Shown: positions 51,492 to 60,498, counted from the first letter of the stretch. The stretch: 64,000 nucleotides of DNA from Pseudomonas frederiksbergensis (GCF_900105495.1 NZ_FNTF01000002.1:1897501-1961500); one strand, 5' to 3'. Made by a program: numbers and translations. The notes: generated by a model from the sequence alone, not told the origin.

Positions 51492-53753
51492 TCAGAAGTG
51501 GAAGTTGGCGCTCAGCAGGGCAGTGCGACCCGCCGCCACGTGGGCGTAGTGCGTCTGGAACACTTGGTCGAAGTAACGTTTGTCGGTCAGGTTCTGCACG
51601 TTGAGTTGCAGGTCGACGTTCTTGGTCAGCGCATAGCTGGCCATTGCGTCGTAGCGCCAGTAGGACGGGATCTCCACCGAGTTGGCGATGTTGCCGAACT
51701 GCGAGTCGACGAACGTGGCACCGGCGCCGACGGTCAACTTGTCCGGCACCAGGTCGTAGGTCGACCAGAACGTGAAGTTGTTCCGTGGGGTGCTTGGCAT
51801 GTGGTTGCCTTCATCGGCGGCGAGGGTGGTTTTGACCACTTCGCTTTCCATGTAGGTGTAGCCGCCGAAGACTCTCCAGTTACGGGTCAGTTTGCCGCTG
51901 TAGCTCAGCTCCACGCCATTTACCCGCTGCTCGCCGTCCAGCACTTGCGTGGTGGCGCCATCCGGATCGTTCATCCGCGCATTGGTTTTCTCGGTGCGGA
52001 ACAGTGCGGCGGTCAGCGACAGGTCGTCACCAAAGAAGTCCCACTTGGTACCGATCTCGTAGTTGCGGTTCTTTTCCGGGTCCAGATCACTGTTGTTCGC
52101 CGCCAGTTCCAGGCCACCGTTGCCGCTGGTTTCACCGGACGGGTTGCTGGAGGTGGAGTAGGCCGCGTAGATGCTGCCGTTAGGCAACGGGTTGTAGACC
52201 ACGCCGATCTGGTAGTTGACCAGGTCGCTGGTGTTCTCACGGGAGAAATCGTTCGCTGGCACGGTGCTGCTGGCGTTGGCGTGGCCGCTGGATTTGACCT
52301 GATAGTTGTCGTAACGCAGGCCCAGGTTCAGGGACCATTGTTCGTTGAACTTCAGCGTGTCGAACACGTAGGCCGCAGCGGTTTTGGTGTCGGTGTCGGT
52401 GAACGCGGCGCTGTCGGTGATCGAGCCGTTCCAGTGATCCCCTGGCGTCGGGTTCTGCAGGCTGGTGCAGTCGCCGGAGTTGAACAGGGCACGGTTGCAG
52501 CGGGTGCCGCTGGCGGTCGAGGTCAGGATGTACGGGCGGTTGTGGGTGTCCTGATAGGAAAACTCAAGGCCGGTCACCAGACTGTGCTCGATGGCGCCGG
52601 TGTTGAATTTTGCACTCAGGTCGGTCTGGTTGATCCAGCCGCTGGACGTCGAGTTACGACTTTTCGCGCCGCGATACACGCTGCCCAGTGCCGCGTTGCC
52701 CTTGCTGTCGTCCGGGTTGGTGACGATGTAATCGAGCGTGGAACGGGACATGCGGAAGCTGTTCGACACGGTCAGGTTATCGTTCAGATCGTGTTCGATC
52801 TCGATGGTGCCGCTGTCATTGCTGGTCTGGCGATAGTCGCGACCGGTGAGGCCATAGAAGTTGTCGCGATCGACATGCACAGGTTTATCGACGTTGTACT
52901 TGCTGCGGTTGGGGCTCAAGGACAACGGCAGGCCGTAGTCGGGCATGTCGTCGGTTTCGACGTGGTAGTAACCGACGGTCAGGCGGGTGTCGGTACCCAG
53001 GCCGAACGCGAAGGACGGTGCCACGCCCCAACGGCTGACGTCCACGGCATCACGGCCGGCGACGTTGGCTTCGTGTTTCATCAGGTTCAGACGAAAGGCC
53101 GAGGTGTCGGTCATCTGCTGGTTCAGGTCGAGGGTGGTGCGCTTGGTCTGGTCCGAGCCCCAGGTGAAGCCGCCGTTGTAGGCATTACCGAGCTTGGCGG
53201 TCTTGCTCACCAGGTTCAGGCTGCCACCGGTGGAACCGGCGCCGGTGAAGGCTGATCCCGGGCCTTTGCTGACTTCGATCGATTCTACGTTGAAGATCTC
53301 GCGGCTCTGGGAGGCCGGGTCGCGCATGCCGTCGATGAACACATCGCTTTCTGCGTTGAAGCCGCGAATGATCGGGCGATCGCCGGCCGGGTTGCCGCCT
53401 TCACCGGCACCGAACGTGATACCCGGTGTGGTACGCAGCGCATCGACCAGACTGGTGGCGCCCGTGTCGCGAATCACTTGTTGCGGAATCACGGTGACGG
53501 TTTTCGGCGTTTCACGCAGCGGCGCGGTGTATTTCTTGTTGGCCGAGGTATCGGTCTTGTAGGAGGTCTCGTCCTGGGCTTCACCGTTGATAGCGGTAGC
53601 GCCCAGGGAAATCACGTTGCCCGGTGCTTTTTCGTCAGTCTTTTCAGCCGCGAAAGCCATATGGCCCGCAGAGCCGGCAGTGATCGCCACGCCAATTGCA
53701 GACGCGAGCAAACGCGGTGAACTGACCGGTAATTGTGATTGTTGGCGTGACAT
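51492..53753 (-). CDS. piuA: TonB-dependent siderophore receptor PiuA
   Basis: This outer-membrane receptor for catechol-type iron siderophores is a homologue of P. aeruginosa PiuA, which also admits siderophore-cephalosporins. The start MSRQQSQLPVSS at 53753 (site AGGGGA) gives 753 residues. The signal peptide ends at MAFA-AEK. The plug domain shows APLRETPKTVTVIPQQVIRDTGATSLVDALRTTPGITFGAGEGGNPAGDRPIIRGFNAESDVFIDGMRD and VSKGPGSAFTGAGSTGGSLNLVSK. The barrel ends with an aromatic residue (LLSANFHF). The longer frame to 53894 is not supported. A Fur-type and sigma-70 promoter lies upstream, shared with divergent piuC. Confidence 0.95.
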   Translation of the reverse strand: MSRQQSQLPVSSPRLLASAIGVAITAGSAGHMAFAAEKTDEKAPGNVISLGATAINGEAQDETSYKTDTSANKKYTAPLRETPKTVTVIPQQVIRDTGATSLVDALRTTPGITFGAGEGGNPAGDRPIIRGFNAESDVFIDGMRDPASQSREIFNVESIEVSKGPGSAFTGAGSTGGSLNLVSKTAKLGNAYNGGFTWGSDQTKRTTLDLNQQMTDTSAFRLNLMKHEANVAGRDAVDVSRWGVAPSFAFGLGTDTRLTVGYYHVETDDMPDYGLPLSLSPNRSKYNVDKPVHVDRDNFYGLTGRDYRQTSNDSGTIEIEHDLNDNLTVSNSFRMSRSTLDYIVTNPDDSKGNAALGSVYRGAKSRNSTSSGWINQTDLSAKFNTGAIEHSLVTGLEFSYQDTHNRPYILTSTASGTRCNRALFNSGDCTSLQNPTPGDHWNGSITDSAAFTDTDTKTAAAYVFDTLKFNEQWSLNLGLRYDNYQVKSSGHANASSTVPANDFSRENTSDLVNYQIGVVYNPLPNGSIYAAYSTSSNPSGETSGNGGLELAANNSDLDPEKNRNYEIGTKWDFFGDDLSLTAALFRTEKTNARMNDPDGATTQVLDGEQRVNGVELSYSGKLTRNWRVFGGYTYMESEVVKTTLAADEGNHMPSTPRNNFTFWSTYDLVPDKLTVGAGATFVDSQFGNIANSVEIPSYWRYDAMASYALTKNVDLQLNVQNLTDKRYFDQVFQTHYAHVAAGRTALLSANFHF

Positions 53754-53787
53754 GAGAATTCCCCTCCCCAAGGATTTGAGGCCGCGG

Positions 53788-53816
53788 AATATAGGGTAAA
53801 CAGTTATTTGTATCAA
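53788..53816 (-). promoter_or_regulatory. Sigma-70 promoter of piuA with a partial Fur-like site
   Basis: On the minus strand TTGATA, 17 nt and TATATT form a near-consensus promoter 35-63 bp upstream of the piuA ATG. The spacer sequence GATACAAATAACTG partly resembles a Fur box. Confidence 0.75.
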
Positions 53817-53907
53817 TTGCGAAACGTTACTATTCGCGACAAATTTACATTCTTTACAATTTACCCTTACGGTTTTTGCTGTCTCGTTCGTCACGGTGTT
53901 TTACACG

Positions 53908-53926
53908 GGCAATAAGAATCAATACC
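53908..53926. promoter_or_regulatory. Candidate Fur box between piuA and piuC
   Basis: GGCAATAAGAATCAATACC; its reverse complement matches the 19-bp Fur consensus GATAATGATAATCATTATC at 12 positions. It lies 32 bp before the piuC ATG. Iron control of both divergent genes is expected. Confidence 0.6.
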
Positions 53927-53958
53927 ATTGGCACCCCTTTGCCTTCAGGTGTCATCCC

Positions 53959-54639
53959 ATGCTGCTGCACATTCCCGGCGTGTTCGCGAAAGAAGAAGTG
54001 CAGCGCATTCGCGAGGCTCTGGAACAGGCAGATTGGGCCGATGGCAAAATCACCGCCGGCTACCAGTCGGCCAAGGCCAAGCACAATCTGCAATTGCCGG
54101 AAGGTCATCCGCTGGCCAAGGAAATCGGCGCGGCGATGCTGGAACGGCTGTGGAAAAATCCGCTGTTCATGTCCGCCGCGTTACCGCACAAGGTCTTTCC
54201 TCCGTTGCTGAACTGTTACACGGCGGGCGGCAGTTTCGACTTTCACATCGACAATGCCGTGCGCCAGCCCAAGGGCAGCATCGAGCGGGTGCGCACCGAT
54301 TTGTCGGCCACCCTGTTCTTCAGCGAACCGGACGACTACGACGGCGGCGAACTGGAAATCCAGGACACCTACGGCACCCAACGGGTGAAGTTGCCGGCCG
54401 GCGACATGGTTCTGTACCCCGGCACCAGCCTGCACAAAGTCAACGCCGTGACACGCGGCACTCGCTACGCTTCGTTCTTCTGGACCCAAAGCCTGATCCG
54501 CGAAGACAGCCAGCGTGCCTTGCTGTTCGAGATGGATGGGGCGATCCAGCAACTGACCCAAGACATGCCCGACCACCCTTCGCTGATTCGCCTCACCGGC
54601 ACGTATCACAACCTGTTGCGTCGCTGGGTCGAGGTATGA
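53959..54639 (+). CDS. piuC: PKHD-type Fe(II)/2-oxoglutarate hydroxylase PiuC
   Basis: The 226-residue cytoplasmic dioxygenase begins [21 protein letters not shown]. The iron triad is in FDFHIDNAV (His-x-Asp) and in [19 protein letters not shown] (distal His, with the downstream Arg for 2-oxoglutarate). [20 protein letters not shown] lies between them. In Pseudomonas it is encoded beside piuA and linked to siderophore use; its substrate is not known to me. An upstream in-frame ATG at 53896 would overlap the Fur site and is less likely. It overlaps the next gene by 4 bp. Confidence 0.95.
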   Translation: MLLHIPGVFAKEEVQRIREALEQADWADGKITAGYQSAKAKHNLQLPEGHPLAKEIGAAMLERLWKNPLFMSAALPHKVFPPLLNCYTAGGSFDFHIDNAVRQPKGSIERVRTDLSATLFFSEPDDYDGGELEIQDTYGTQRVKLPAGDMVLYPGTSLHKVNAVTRGTRYASFFWTQSLIREDSQRALLFEMDGAIQQLTQDMPDHPSLIRLTGTYHNLLRRWVEV

Positions 54640-55388
54640 GTTATCAACTGCGCCGCGAGGAAGTCCTCGACGGTGACCGTCTTAAAGCCATGCTCGAGGA
54701 AAGCCCGGGGCGCGCTGCGCAGGCGATTCTGATCGCCGCCCGCGAAGGTGTACTCGATGCCCAGGCCTTGCTCGGGCAGATTCTTCTGGATGGGCAGGGC
54801 ATCGAGCAGGATCAGCCGCTGGCCTTGCGCTGGTTCGAGATCGCCGCCCAGGGCGGGCACTTGATGGCGCGCAACATGCTCGGGCGTTGTCATGAGCATG
54901 GTTGGGGATGTGTGGCGGATGCTGCGGTTGCAGCGAGGCATTATCGAATCGCCGCCGAGGCCGGTCTGGACTGGGCGATGTACAACCTCGCCAATCTGCT
55001 GGCGACCGGACGCGGTGTGGCGGTGGATCAGATTCAGGCGCTGGCGTTGTATCAGCGTGCCGCTGAAGCGGGTCACGCCAAATCGATGAATCTACTCGGG
55101 CGTTATCTGGAAGAAGGCTTGGTGTGCCCGGCGGACTCGGCAGCGGCGCGTGACTGGTATCGACGTTCGGCCGAGGGAGGGGATTTTCGCGGGCAGTTCA
55201 GTTTTGCGGCGGTATTGGCGGATGAGGGGCGTTTTGAAGAGGCACTCAAGTGGCTGGGGGACGCATTGACCGCAGGTAACTTGCCGTTTCTTCGTGTCAG
55301 CAGCGAGTCGCTGCTTGCTTCCCCACATCCGGCCATTCGCTCCATGGCCCAAGCCTGCCGGCAGCGAATGGCGTTACTGGGTGCTTAG
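54636..55388 (+). CDS. Sel1-repeat (TPR-like) protein
   Basis: The 250-residue soluble solenoid protein has about five Sel1 repeats of 36 residues: [85 protein letters not shown] and others. Such proteins act as scaffolds or adaptors. The ATG overlaps the piuC stop (ATGA), so it is co-translated with piuC, as in P. aeruginosa. The link to iron uptake is by context only. Confidence 0.92.
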   Translation: MSYQLRREEVLDGDRLKAMLEESPGRAAQAILIAAREGVLDAQALLGQILLDGQGIEQDQPLALRWFEIAAQGGHLMARNMLGRCHEHGWGCVADAAVAARHYRIAAEAGLDWAMYNLANLLATGRGVAVDQIQALALYQRAAEAGHAKSMNLLGRYLEEGLVCPADSAAARDWYRRSAEGGDFRGQFSFAAVLADEGRFEEALKWLGDALTAGNLPFLRVSSESLLASPHPAIRSMAQACRQRMALLGA

Positions 55389-55429
55389 ACCGTGCCCCCT
55401 ATCTTGTAGTAAAGGGCAACGGACGGCGA

Positions 55430-56431
55430 TCAACCGCGCAGCCAGCGTCCCTGGAGCTTACTCATGTAACTGTGCAGTGCTTGACTGTTCTTGAGCATGA
55501 GTTCGCCGCGAGCCAGGATTTCATCGCGGGGCGCATACAGGACGGTGTCGAGAAAGGCATACAGCGAATCGATCAGCTTGTTGGTTTCACTGACATAAGT
55601 CTGTTGATGGGGAATGACTTTCTGGGTGTCATTCAACTGGCGGGTCCTGTCGTCATTATCGCGCAACTGTCTTGCCAGAGACGATACCCGTTCCTCACGC
55701 TGCGAGATGCGGGTCTGAATGATGCCCCGAGCCTTGGTCAGACTCTGGTATTTGATCAGCTCGTTGGCCTCGTCCAGAAACTTGGTGGCAACTATCACGC
55801 CGCCTTCCAGCGCGGCGCTCTGAGGGGTTGCCGGTTTATTGCCGATCAACGACTTCAATTGCTCCAGCAGTGGCTTGAGTCGGTCGATGAATGTCAGCTT
55901 CTCGAACTCCTTGATCGCTTCGTTGAGCACGGCCAGATCAGCAATCAGCTCGGCAAGCGGTACTTGTTCGGTACTGTGTTGCTGTTCCAGTTGAACTCTT
56001 GCATCGGCAAGTTCAGCGAGCCTGAAGCGGTTGTTGCTGATGCTCGCGCTCTGCACATTGAATACGCCGTCTTCCAGGCTTGCGTGCAGTTGCGAGATTT
56101 TATCAGTGCAAAGCTCCATCAGTTGACTGGTAATTTTCGAATAGCTCTCGATTGTGCTTTGAGTTTGCGTGTCTGGTTGGCGCTCTTTCAAAGCGCTCAG
56201 GGCATGCAGGGTCTCGCGCAAGTCATCGCTTTCCAGCGCCGTGATTACTGAAGTGATGGCGTTGGCGACCAGTTGATCTGCTTTGCTGAGGGCACTATTG
56301 AGACCGATCAGTTCATCACCCAACGCTTTGATGTACAAGTTGGCAGAGCCCACGAGGGCTTGATAACGGATCGCCTCGCGGCTGTTGCGAATATTCGTCA
56401 GGTCGGGAAGTATGTAAGTAGCGAGTGTCAT
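55430..56431 (-). CDS. xaxB: XaxB/YaxB-type pore-forming toxin component
   Basis: The 333-residue, almost entirely alpha-helical protein has long coiled-coil-like stretches (KFLDEANELIKYQSLTKARGIIQTRISQREERVSSLARQLRDND and LAELADARVQLEQQHSTEQVPLAELIADLAVL). It lacks a signal peptide. Size, helix pattern and position directly after an XaxA-like gene identify it as the B component of a binary alpha-pore-forming toxin (XaxAB, YaxAB). A GGA-type site (aaaggatttctttATG) precedes it, 32 bp after the A-gene stop. The family call rests partly on the A component. Confidence 0.8.
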   Translation of the reverse strand: MTLATYILPDLTNIRNSREAIRYQALVGSANLYIKALGDELIGLNSALSKADQLVANAITSVITALESDDLRETLHALSALKERQPDTQTQSTIESYSKITSQLMELCTDKISQLHASLEDGVFNVQSASISNNRFRLAELADARVQLEQQHSTEQVPLAELIADLAVLNEAIKEFEKLTFIDRLKPLLEQLKSLIGNKPATPQSAALEGGVIVATKFLDEANELIKYQSLTKARGIIQTRISQREERVSSLARQLRDNDDRTRQLNDTQKVIPHQQTYVSETNKLIDSLYAFLDTVLYAPRDEILARGELMLKNSQALHSYMSKLQGRWLRG

Positions 56432-56463
56432 AAAGAAATCCTTTTTCGTTAGTTTTATGAAGG

Positions 56464-57519
56464 TTATTCGAATGCGCTAATAAGCGCGTTGGCATTGTTT
56501 TGAATGGTTTTCCAGTTTTTCAGAACCACTCGTAAACTCGATACGAAACTCCTGAGGGTCAGAAAGTCATTCATGCCCATTATTTTGTTTTGCGACGCGT
56601 TGATGTATTCGGAGATCGAAATCCACAATGTTTCAAGTTGCGATGTGCTTTGGATTGCGCCTTCTACGTATAGCAATAGGCTCTCCAGGTCGGTGCTTAG
56701 CAGCAGGAGAGTGCCGGCGAGAATGTCTTTTTGTTTAACCTGCTCGACCAGTAAATCTCGTTGATTGATTAGAGGGATTATGTATTTAAGTGTATGGAGT
56801 TTCGCAAATTGATAAATTCCTTGCGGATAAGGGCTCATTACAGCAAACACATGTGTGAAGAAACCAGGTTCGGCTTCTCGAAGCTTCTCATCAAGAAGTG
56901 CCTGCGCTTTGTCGATAGCCAGGTTCAGATCGGTAATCTGCCGATTGATTTCACTTGTATTGGCCAGTTTCATCTTGCTGCCGATGCCAATGGCCACTTT
57001 ATCGTTGAGTTCAGTCTTGAAGTACTGCAAACGCAATACAATGTCCTGATTGTTCAGTTTCTTCTCGTCAATGGAGTTGGCAATAAATACCAGTGACTCT
57101 CGAATAGAGCCAAATCGTATTTTCTCCGTCTTCCCGATTTCCAGGGGGGGCAGGCTATTGATTTCTTCTTCAGTAAGCGTGCTGATCGTGCCGACATAAT
57201 TTACATAACCGGGCATGCTCACGATGGCGTCGATAATCTCCTGGCCGAAACTTTCCAGGTCTTCCGAAAATGTTGCCAGGCTGCCACCAACTCGTTTCAT
57301 GGACGATTCGATATCATTCCACGAGTTGGCGTTGTTAATGATTGTGTGATTGAGTTCGACAATGTCATAAGGTTCAAGGCCGACAATGTTGGTGCTTTTG
57401 GCTTGTAGTTGGTTTTCGACGGCTTCAATCGTGCGGGGCAGAGCTTTTGCCGTCGCTATGTAGTTCTTGATTTTCTGGATGTCGTTTTTTGTAATCAGCT
57501 TGGTTGAGCTCGTTTGCAC
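56464..57519 (-). CDS. xaxA: XaxA/YaxA-type pore-forming toxin component
   Basis: The 351-residue helical protein carries the XaxA hallmark LTKxDIxxIKxY-like start (LITKNDIQKIKNYIATAKALPRTIEAVE). The conserved segment GLEPYDIVELNHTIINNANSW, then DIESSMKRVGGSLATFSEDLESFG, follows. There is no secretion signal, as in known homologues. A hydrophobic stretch near KDILAGTLLLLSTDLESLLLYVEGAI may insert in membranes. The start is GTG at 57519, eight bases after AAGGA. The gene is more AT-rich than its neighbours. With xaxB it forms a two-gene insert between the Sel1 gene and speC, probably an insect or eukaryote-directed cytotoxin. Confidence 0.85.
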   Translation of the reverse strand: MQTSSTKLITKNDIQKIKNYIATAKALPRTIEAVENQLQAKSTNIVGLEPYDIVELNHTIINNANSWNDIESSMKRVGGSLATFSEDLESFGQEIIDAIVSMPGYVNYVGTISTLTEEEINSLPPLEIGKTEKIRFGSIRESLVFIANSIDEKKLNNQDIVLRLQYFKTELNDKVAIGIGSKMKLANTSEINRQITDLNLAIDKAQALLDEKLREAEPGFFTHVFAVMSPYPQGIYQFAKLHTLKYIIPLINQRDLLVEQVKQKDILAGTLLLLSTDLESLLLYVEGAIQSTSQLETLWISISEYINASQNKIMGMNDFLTLRSFVSSLRVVLKNWKTIQNNANALISAFE

Positions 57520-57638
57520 TTTTTAATTCCTTTTAAAGTGTGTTGTGAGTTCGCAGGCTAATCGTGATTAAAGTGTTTGGTATATGTCTTGTGTGTAACT
57601 TTTTATTGGGCAGTGTTGATTTTTTCATGTTTAAATAA

Positions 57639-57664
57639 AAAACCCGTGCCAAGGCACGGGTTTT
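57639..57664 (-). terminator. Terminator of speC
   Basis: Stem aaaacccgtgcc / ggcacgggtttt with a 2-nt loop. On the minus strand it is followed by T residues. It lies 17 bp after the speC stop and 120 bp upstream of xaxA, thus insulating the toxin genes. Confidence 0.9.
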
Positions 57665-57680
57665 CAGGTGCTGCTAACTT

Positions 57681-58844
57681 TTATACGTAATATGACTTCA
57701 GCGGCGGGAAGCCATTGAACTCAACGGCGCTGTAGCTGGTGGTGTAAGCACCGGTCGACAACCAGTACAAACGATCACCAATCGCCAGGTTCAGCGGCAA
57801 GCCGTACTTGTAGTTCTCGTACATGATGTCGGCGCTGTCGCAGGTCGGGCCGGCGATGACCACTTCTTCCATCTCGCCTTTCTTTTCGGTCCAGATCGGG
57901 AACTTGATGGCTTCGTCCATGGTTTCGATCAGGCCGGAGAATTTGCCCACATCCGTGTACACCCATCGCTCTACCGCGGTACGGGATTTACGCGCGACCA
58001 GCACCACTTCGCTGACCAGGATACCGGCGTTGGCGATCAACGAACGGCCCGGCTCCAGGATGATTTCCGGCAGGTCGTCACCGAAGTCTTCCTTGAGGAA
58101 ACGGATGATTTCTTCCGCGTAGGTTTCCAGGCTGTTGGTGCGGGTGATGTAGTTGGCCGGGAAGCCACCGCCCATGTTGATCAGCTTGAGAACGATGCCG
58201 TCTTCTTCTTTCAAACGCTCGAAGATCACTTTGACCTTGGCGATCGCGGCGTCCCAGACGCTGATGTCGCGCTGTTGCGAGCCGACGTGGAACGAGATGC
58301 CGTAAGGCACCAGGCCCAGGTCACGAGCGAGGATCAGCAGGTCCATGGCCATGTCGGTCTGGCAGCCGAATTTGCGCGACAGAGGCCAGTCAGCGGTGGT
58401 CGAGCCTTCGGTGAGGATGCGCACGTAGACTTTCGAACCCGGTGCAGCCTTGGCGATGTTGCGCAGGTCGGCTTCGGAGTCGGTGGCATACAGACGCACG
58501 CCCTTCTCGTAGAAGTAGCGGATGTCTTTGGATTTCTTGATGGTGTTGCCGTAGCTGATGCGATCCGGGCCGACGCCCTGGTTCATCACTTTGTCGAGCT
58601 CGTAGATCGAAGCGATGTCGAAGTTCGAGCCTTTTTCTTTGAGCAGGTCGATGATTTCGACGGCCGGGTTGGCCTTCACCGCGTAATAGACCTTGGCGAA
58701 TTCGAAACCGGCACGCAGGTCGTCATAGGCCTGGCTGATCATCGCGGTGTCGATCACCACGAATGGGGTTTCTTGTTTGTCGGCAAAGGCCTTCATTTTG
58801 TTGAAGGTATCGCGCGCGAAATAGTCTTCGACGTTGATCGACAT
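57681..58844 (-). CDS. speC: Ornithine/lysine decarboxylase SpeC (fold-III, PLP)
   Basis: This enzyme makes putrescine from ornithine (and possibly cadaverine from lysine). The 387-residue alanine-racemase-fold enzyme begins MSINVEDYFARDTFNKMKAF. It has the PLP lysine in VYYAVKANPAVEI, HVGSQQ, the phosphate loop MGGGFP, LEPGRSLIANAG and the catalytic Cys/Asp of the partner subunit in AGPTCDSADIMYENYKYGLP. The in-frame upstream ATG at 58937 adds 31 uncharacteristic residues. It is the P. aeruginosa PA4519-type gene. A strong hairpin lies about 110 bp upstream. Confidence 0.95.
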   Translation of the reverse strand: MSINVEDYFARDTFNKMKAFADKQETPFVVIDTAMISQAYDDLRAGFEFAKVYYAVKANPAVEIIDLLKEKGSNFDIASIYELDKVMNQGVGPDRISYGNTIKKSKDIRYFYEKGVRLYATDSEADLRNIAKAAPGSKVYVRILTEGSTTADWPLSRKFGCQTDMAMDLLILARDLGLVPYGISFHVGSQQRDISVWDAAIAKVKVIFERLKEEDGIVLKLINMGGGFPANYITRTNSLETYAEEIIRFLKEDFGDDLPEIILEPGRSLIANAGILVSEVVLVARKSRTAVERWVYTDVGKFSGLIETMDEAIKFPIWTEKKGEMEEVVIAGPTCDSADIMYENYKYGLPLNLAIGDRLYWLSTGAYTTSYSAVEFNGFPPLKSYYV

Positions 58845-58952
58845 GCTTGGGACTCCTACAGGGCAAACAAAAAAATAAATGGGCGCAAATGAACGTCCTC
58901 CGTATCCCCACTTTGGTTCGCCTACTTCCCAAGGCATGTCGCCGAAAGCAAA

Positions 58953-58986
58953 AAGGCCATGGGAAGCGGTGCTTTCCCTTGGCCTT
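58953..58986 (-). terminator. Intrinsic hairpin upstream of speC
   Basis: AAGGCCATGGGAAGC pairs with GCTTTCCCTTGGCCTT around GGT (one bulge and one mismatch). On the minus strand it is followed by TTTTTGC. It lies about 110 bp upstream of the speC start and about 355 bp downstream of the ABC ATPase gene on the same strand. It either ends the ABC operon or attenuates speC. Confidence 0.65.
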
Positions 58987-59198
58987 GCTGTCTCGTCGTC
59001 AGTACTTGAGCCGGATGGATCGTTTCCAGCATGGACGTTCGGCGCGAACTTTAGGGCGTGAGGGGCTTGAGATCAACAAAAAATGTCGCGTTTTTGCACG
59101 CTTCCGTCGTGCGGTCCCGCACAGCTACTGATGTAACCGACCTGCATGACAGTGTGATGTTCCCTGAATGAGGGATTTTGGAGGGATTTGCATTGCCT

Positions 59199-59334
59199 TT
59201 GTGGCGAGGGGGCTTGCCCCCGTTCGGCTGCGCAGCAGTCGTTGAACCAAAGTACTCGGTATATCAGAACAATTACGTTCTCTGGTTTCAGGGCCGCTTC
59301 GCGGCCCAACGGGGGCAAGCCCCCTCGCCACAGG
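59199..59334. repeat. Inverted REP pair (gagggggcttgccccc type)
   Basis: The left arm ttgtggcgagggggcttgcc (from 59199) is mirrored by the right arm cgggggcaagccccctcgcc ending at 59334. Secondary hairpins (ggctgcgcagcagtc; ggccgcttcgcggcc) lie between. Same family as 34409-34530. It lies just downstream of the ABC ATPase gene; the spacer from 59000 to 59198 shows nothing else I can name. Confidence 0.85.
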
Positions 59335-59340
59335 GTCAGA

Positions 59341-60498
59341 TCAGGCGACAGCCGCCTCGGCCGGCGAAACAATGCTGGTCTTGCCGCCACGGGATTTACC
59401 GGAGCTCAAGTACTCGGCAATCGATTCCTGAGTCACTTCCCCGAGGAACACCCGCTCGGCATCCATCACCGGCAACCACGAGCGGTTGAACTCGTACATG
59501 CGCGACAGCAGGATGCGCAAATGTTCGTCGAACGCGGCGGTGGCGTTGAATTCGCGCAAGTACTGCGCGCAAGTACCGGTCTGACGGTGCAGGTCGCGAC
59601 GTCGTACATAACCCAGCGCCTTGTTCCCACTATCGGTGACTACCACGTAACGACGGTCAAGTTCGTCCATCAGCTCCAGGGCTTCAGCCACCGGCGTTTC
59701 CGGGCTCACCGACGGCGCGTTGTCCGCGGCGTCTTCGGCTTTCACCAGCAACAGGCGCTTCAGGGTGCTGTCCTGGCCGACGAAGTTGCTGACAAAGTCA
59801 TCAGCAGGATGCGCCAGCAGCGTATCCGGGTGATCGATTTGCAGCAGTTTGCCGGCGCGGAAGATTGCGATCTTGTCGCCCAGCTTGATTGCTTCATCGA
59901 TGTCGTGGCTGACCATGATCACGGTCTTGTTCAGCGCACGCTGCATTTCGAAGAATTCGTTCTGGATCATCTCGCGGTTGATCGGGTCGACCGCGCCGAA
60001 CGGTTCGTCCATCAACAACAGCGGCGCATCCGCTGCCAAGGCACGAATCACGCCGATCCGCTGCTGCTGGCCACCGGACAATTCACGCGGGTAGCGATTC
60101 AGGTACTGCTTGGGTTCCAGCTTGATCATGCTCATCAGCTCGCGGGCGCGGTCGTGGCATTTCTGTTTGTCCCAGCCCAGCAGGCGCGGAACGATGGTGA
60201 TGTTTTCCTCGATGGTCATGTTCGGAAACAGACCGATCTGCTGGATCACATAACCGATGTTGCGACGCAGGGTCACCGCGTCGAGGTCAGTGGTGTCTTC
60301 GCCATTGATCAGGATCTTGCCGGAGGTCGGCTTGATCAGGCGGTTGATCATCTTCAGCGTGGTGCTTTTGCCGCAGCCCGATGGCCCGAGGAACACACAG
60401 ATTTCGCCTTCATTGACGATCAGGCTTACCGAGTCCACGGCTTTCACATCTTTGCCGTTGCTTTGGAAGGTCTTGCTGAGGTTTTGAAGTTCGATCAT
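59341..60498 (-). CDS. Osmoprotectant (glycine betaine/choline) ABC importer, ATPase with CBS domains
   Basis: The 385-residue ATPase of the OpuCA/OsmV type begins MIELQNLSKTFQSNGKDVKAV. It has Walker A GPSGCGKST, signature LSGGQQQR, Walker B LLLMDEPFGAVDPINR and the switch His in MVSHDIDEAIKLGD. After about 250 two CBS modules follow (PSVSPETPVAEALELMDELDRRYVVV; RILLSRMYEFNRSWLPVMDAE), which sense ionic strength or nucleotides in this family. An upstream ATG at 60537 lies within the permease gene and is unlikely. The start overlaps the upstream permease stop by 4 bp. Confidence 0.94.
   Translation of the reverse strand: MIELQNLSKTFQSNGKDVKAVDSVSLIVNEGEICVFLGPSGCGKSTTLKMINRLIKPTSGKILINGEDTTDLDAVTLRRNIGYVIQQIGLFPNMTIEENITIVPRLLGWDKQKCHDRARELMSMIKLEPKQYLNRYPRELSGGQQQRIGVIRALAADAPLLLMDEPFGAVDPINREMIQNEFFEMQRALNKTVIMVSHDIDEAIKLGDKIAIFRAGKLLQIDHPDTLLAHPADDFVSNFVGQDSTLKRLLLVKAEDAADNAPSVSPETPVAEALELMDELDRRYVVVTDSGNKALGYVRRRDLHRQTGTCAQYLREFNATAAFDEHLRILLSRMYEFNRSWLPVMDAERVFLGEVTQESIAEYLSSGKSRGGKTSIVSPAEAAVA

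Noticed and set aside
53896..53958. Upstream ATG extension of piuC (21 residues)
   Set aside because: It would begin upstream of and run through the Fur-box candidate; the family start MLLHIPGVF is at 53959.
57520..57638. Mobile-element ends flanking xaxAB
   Set aside because: I looked for terminal inverted repeats or target duplications around 55390-55430 and 57520-57680 and saw only the speC terminator and AT-rich sequence.
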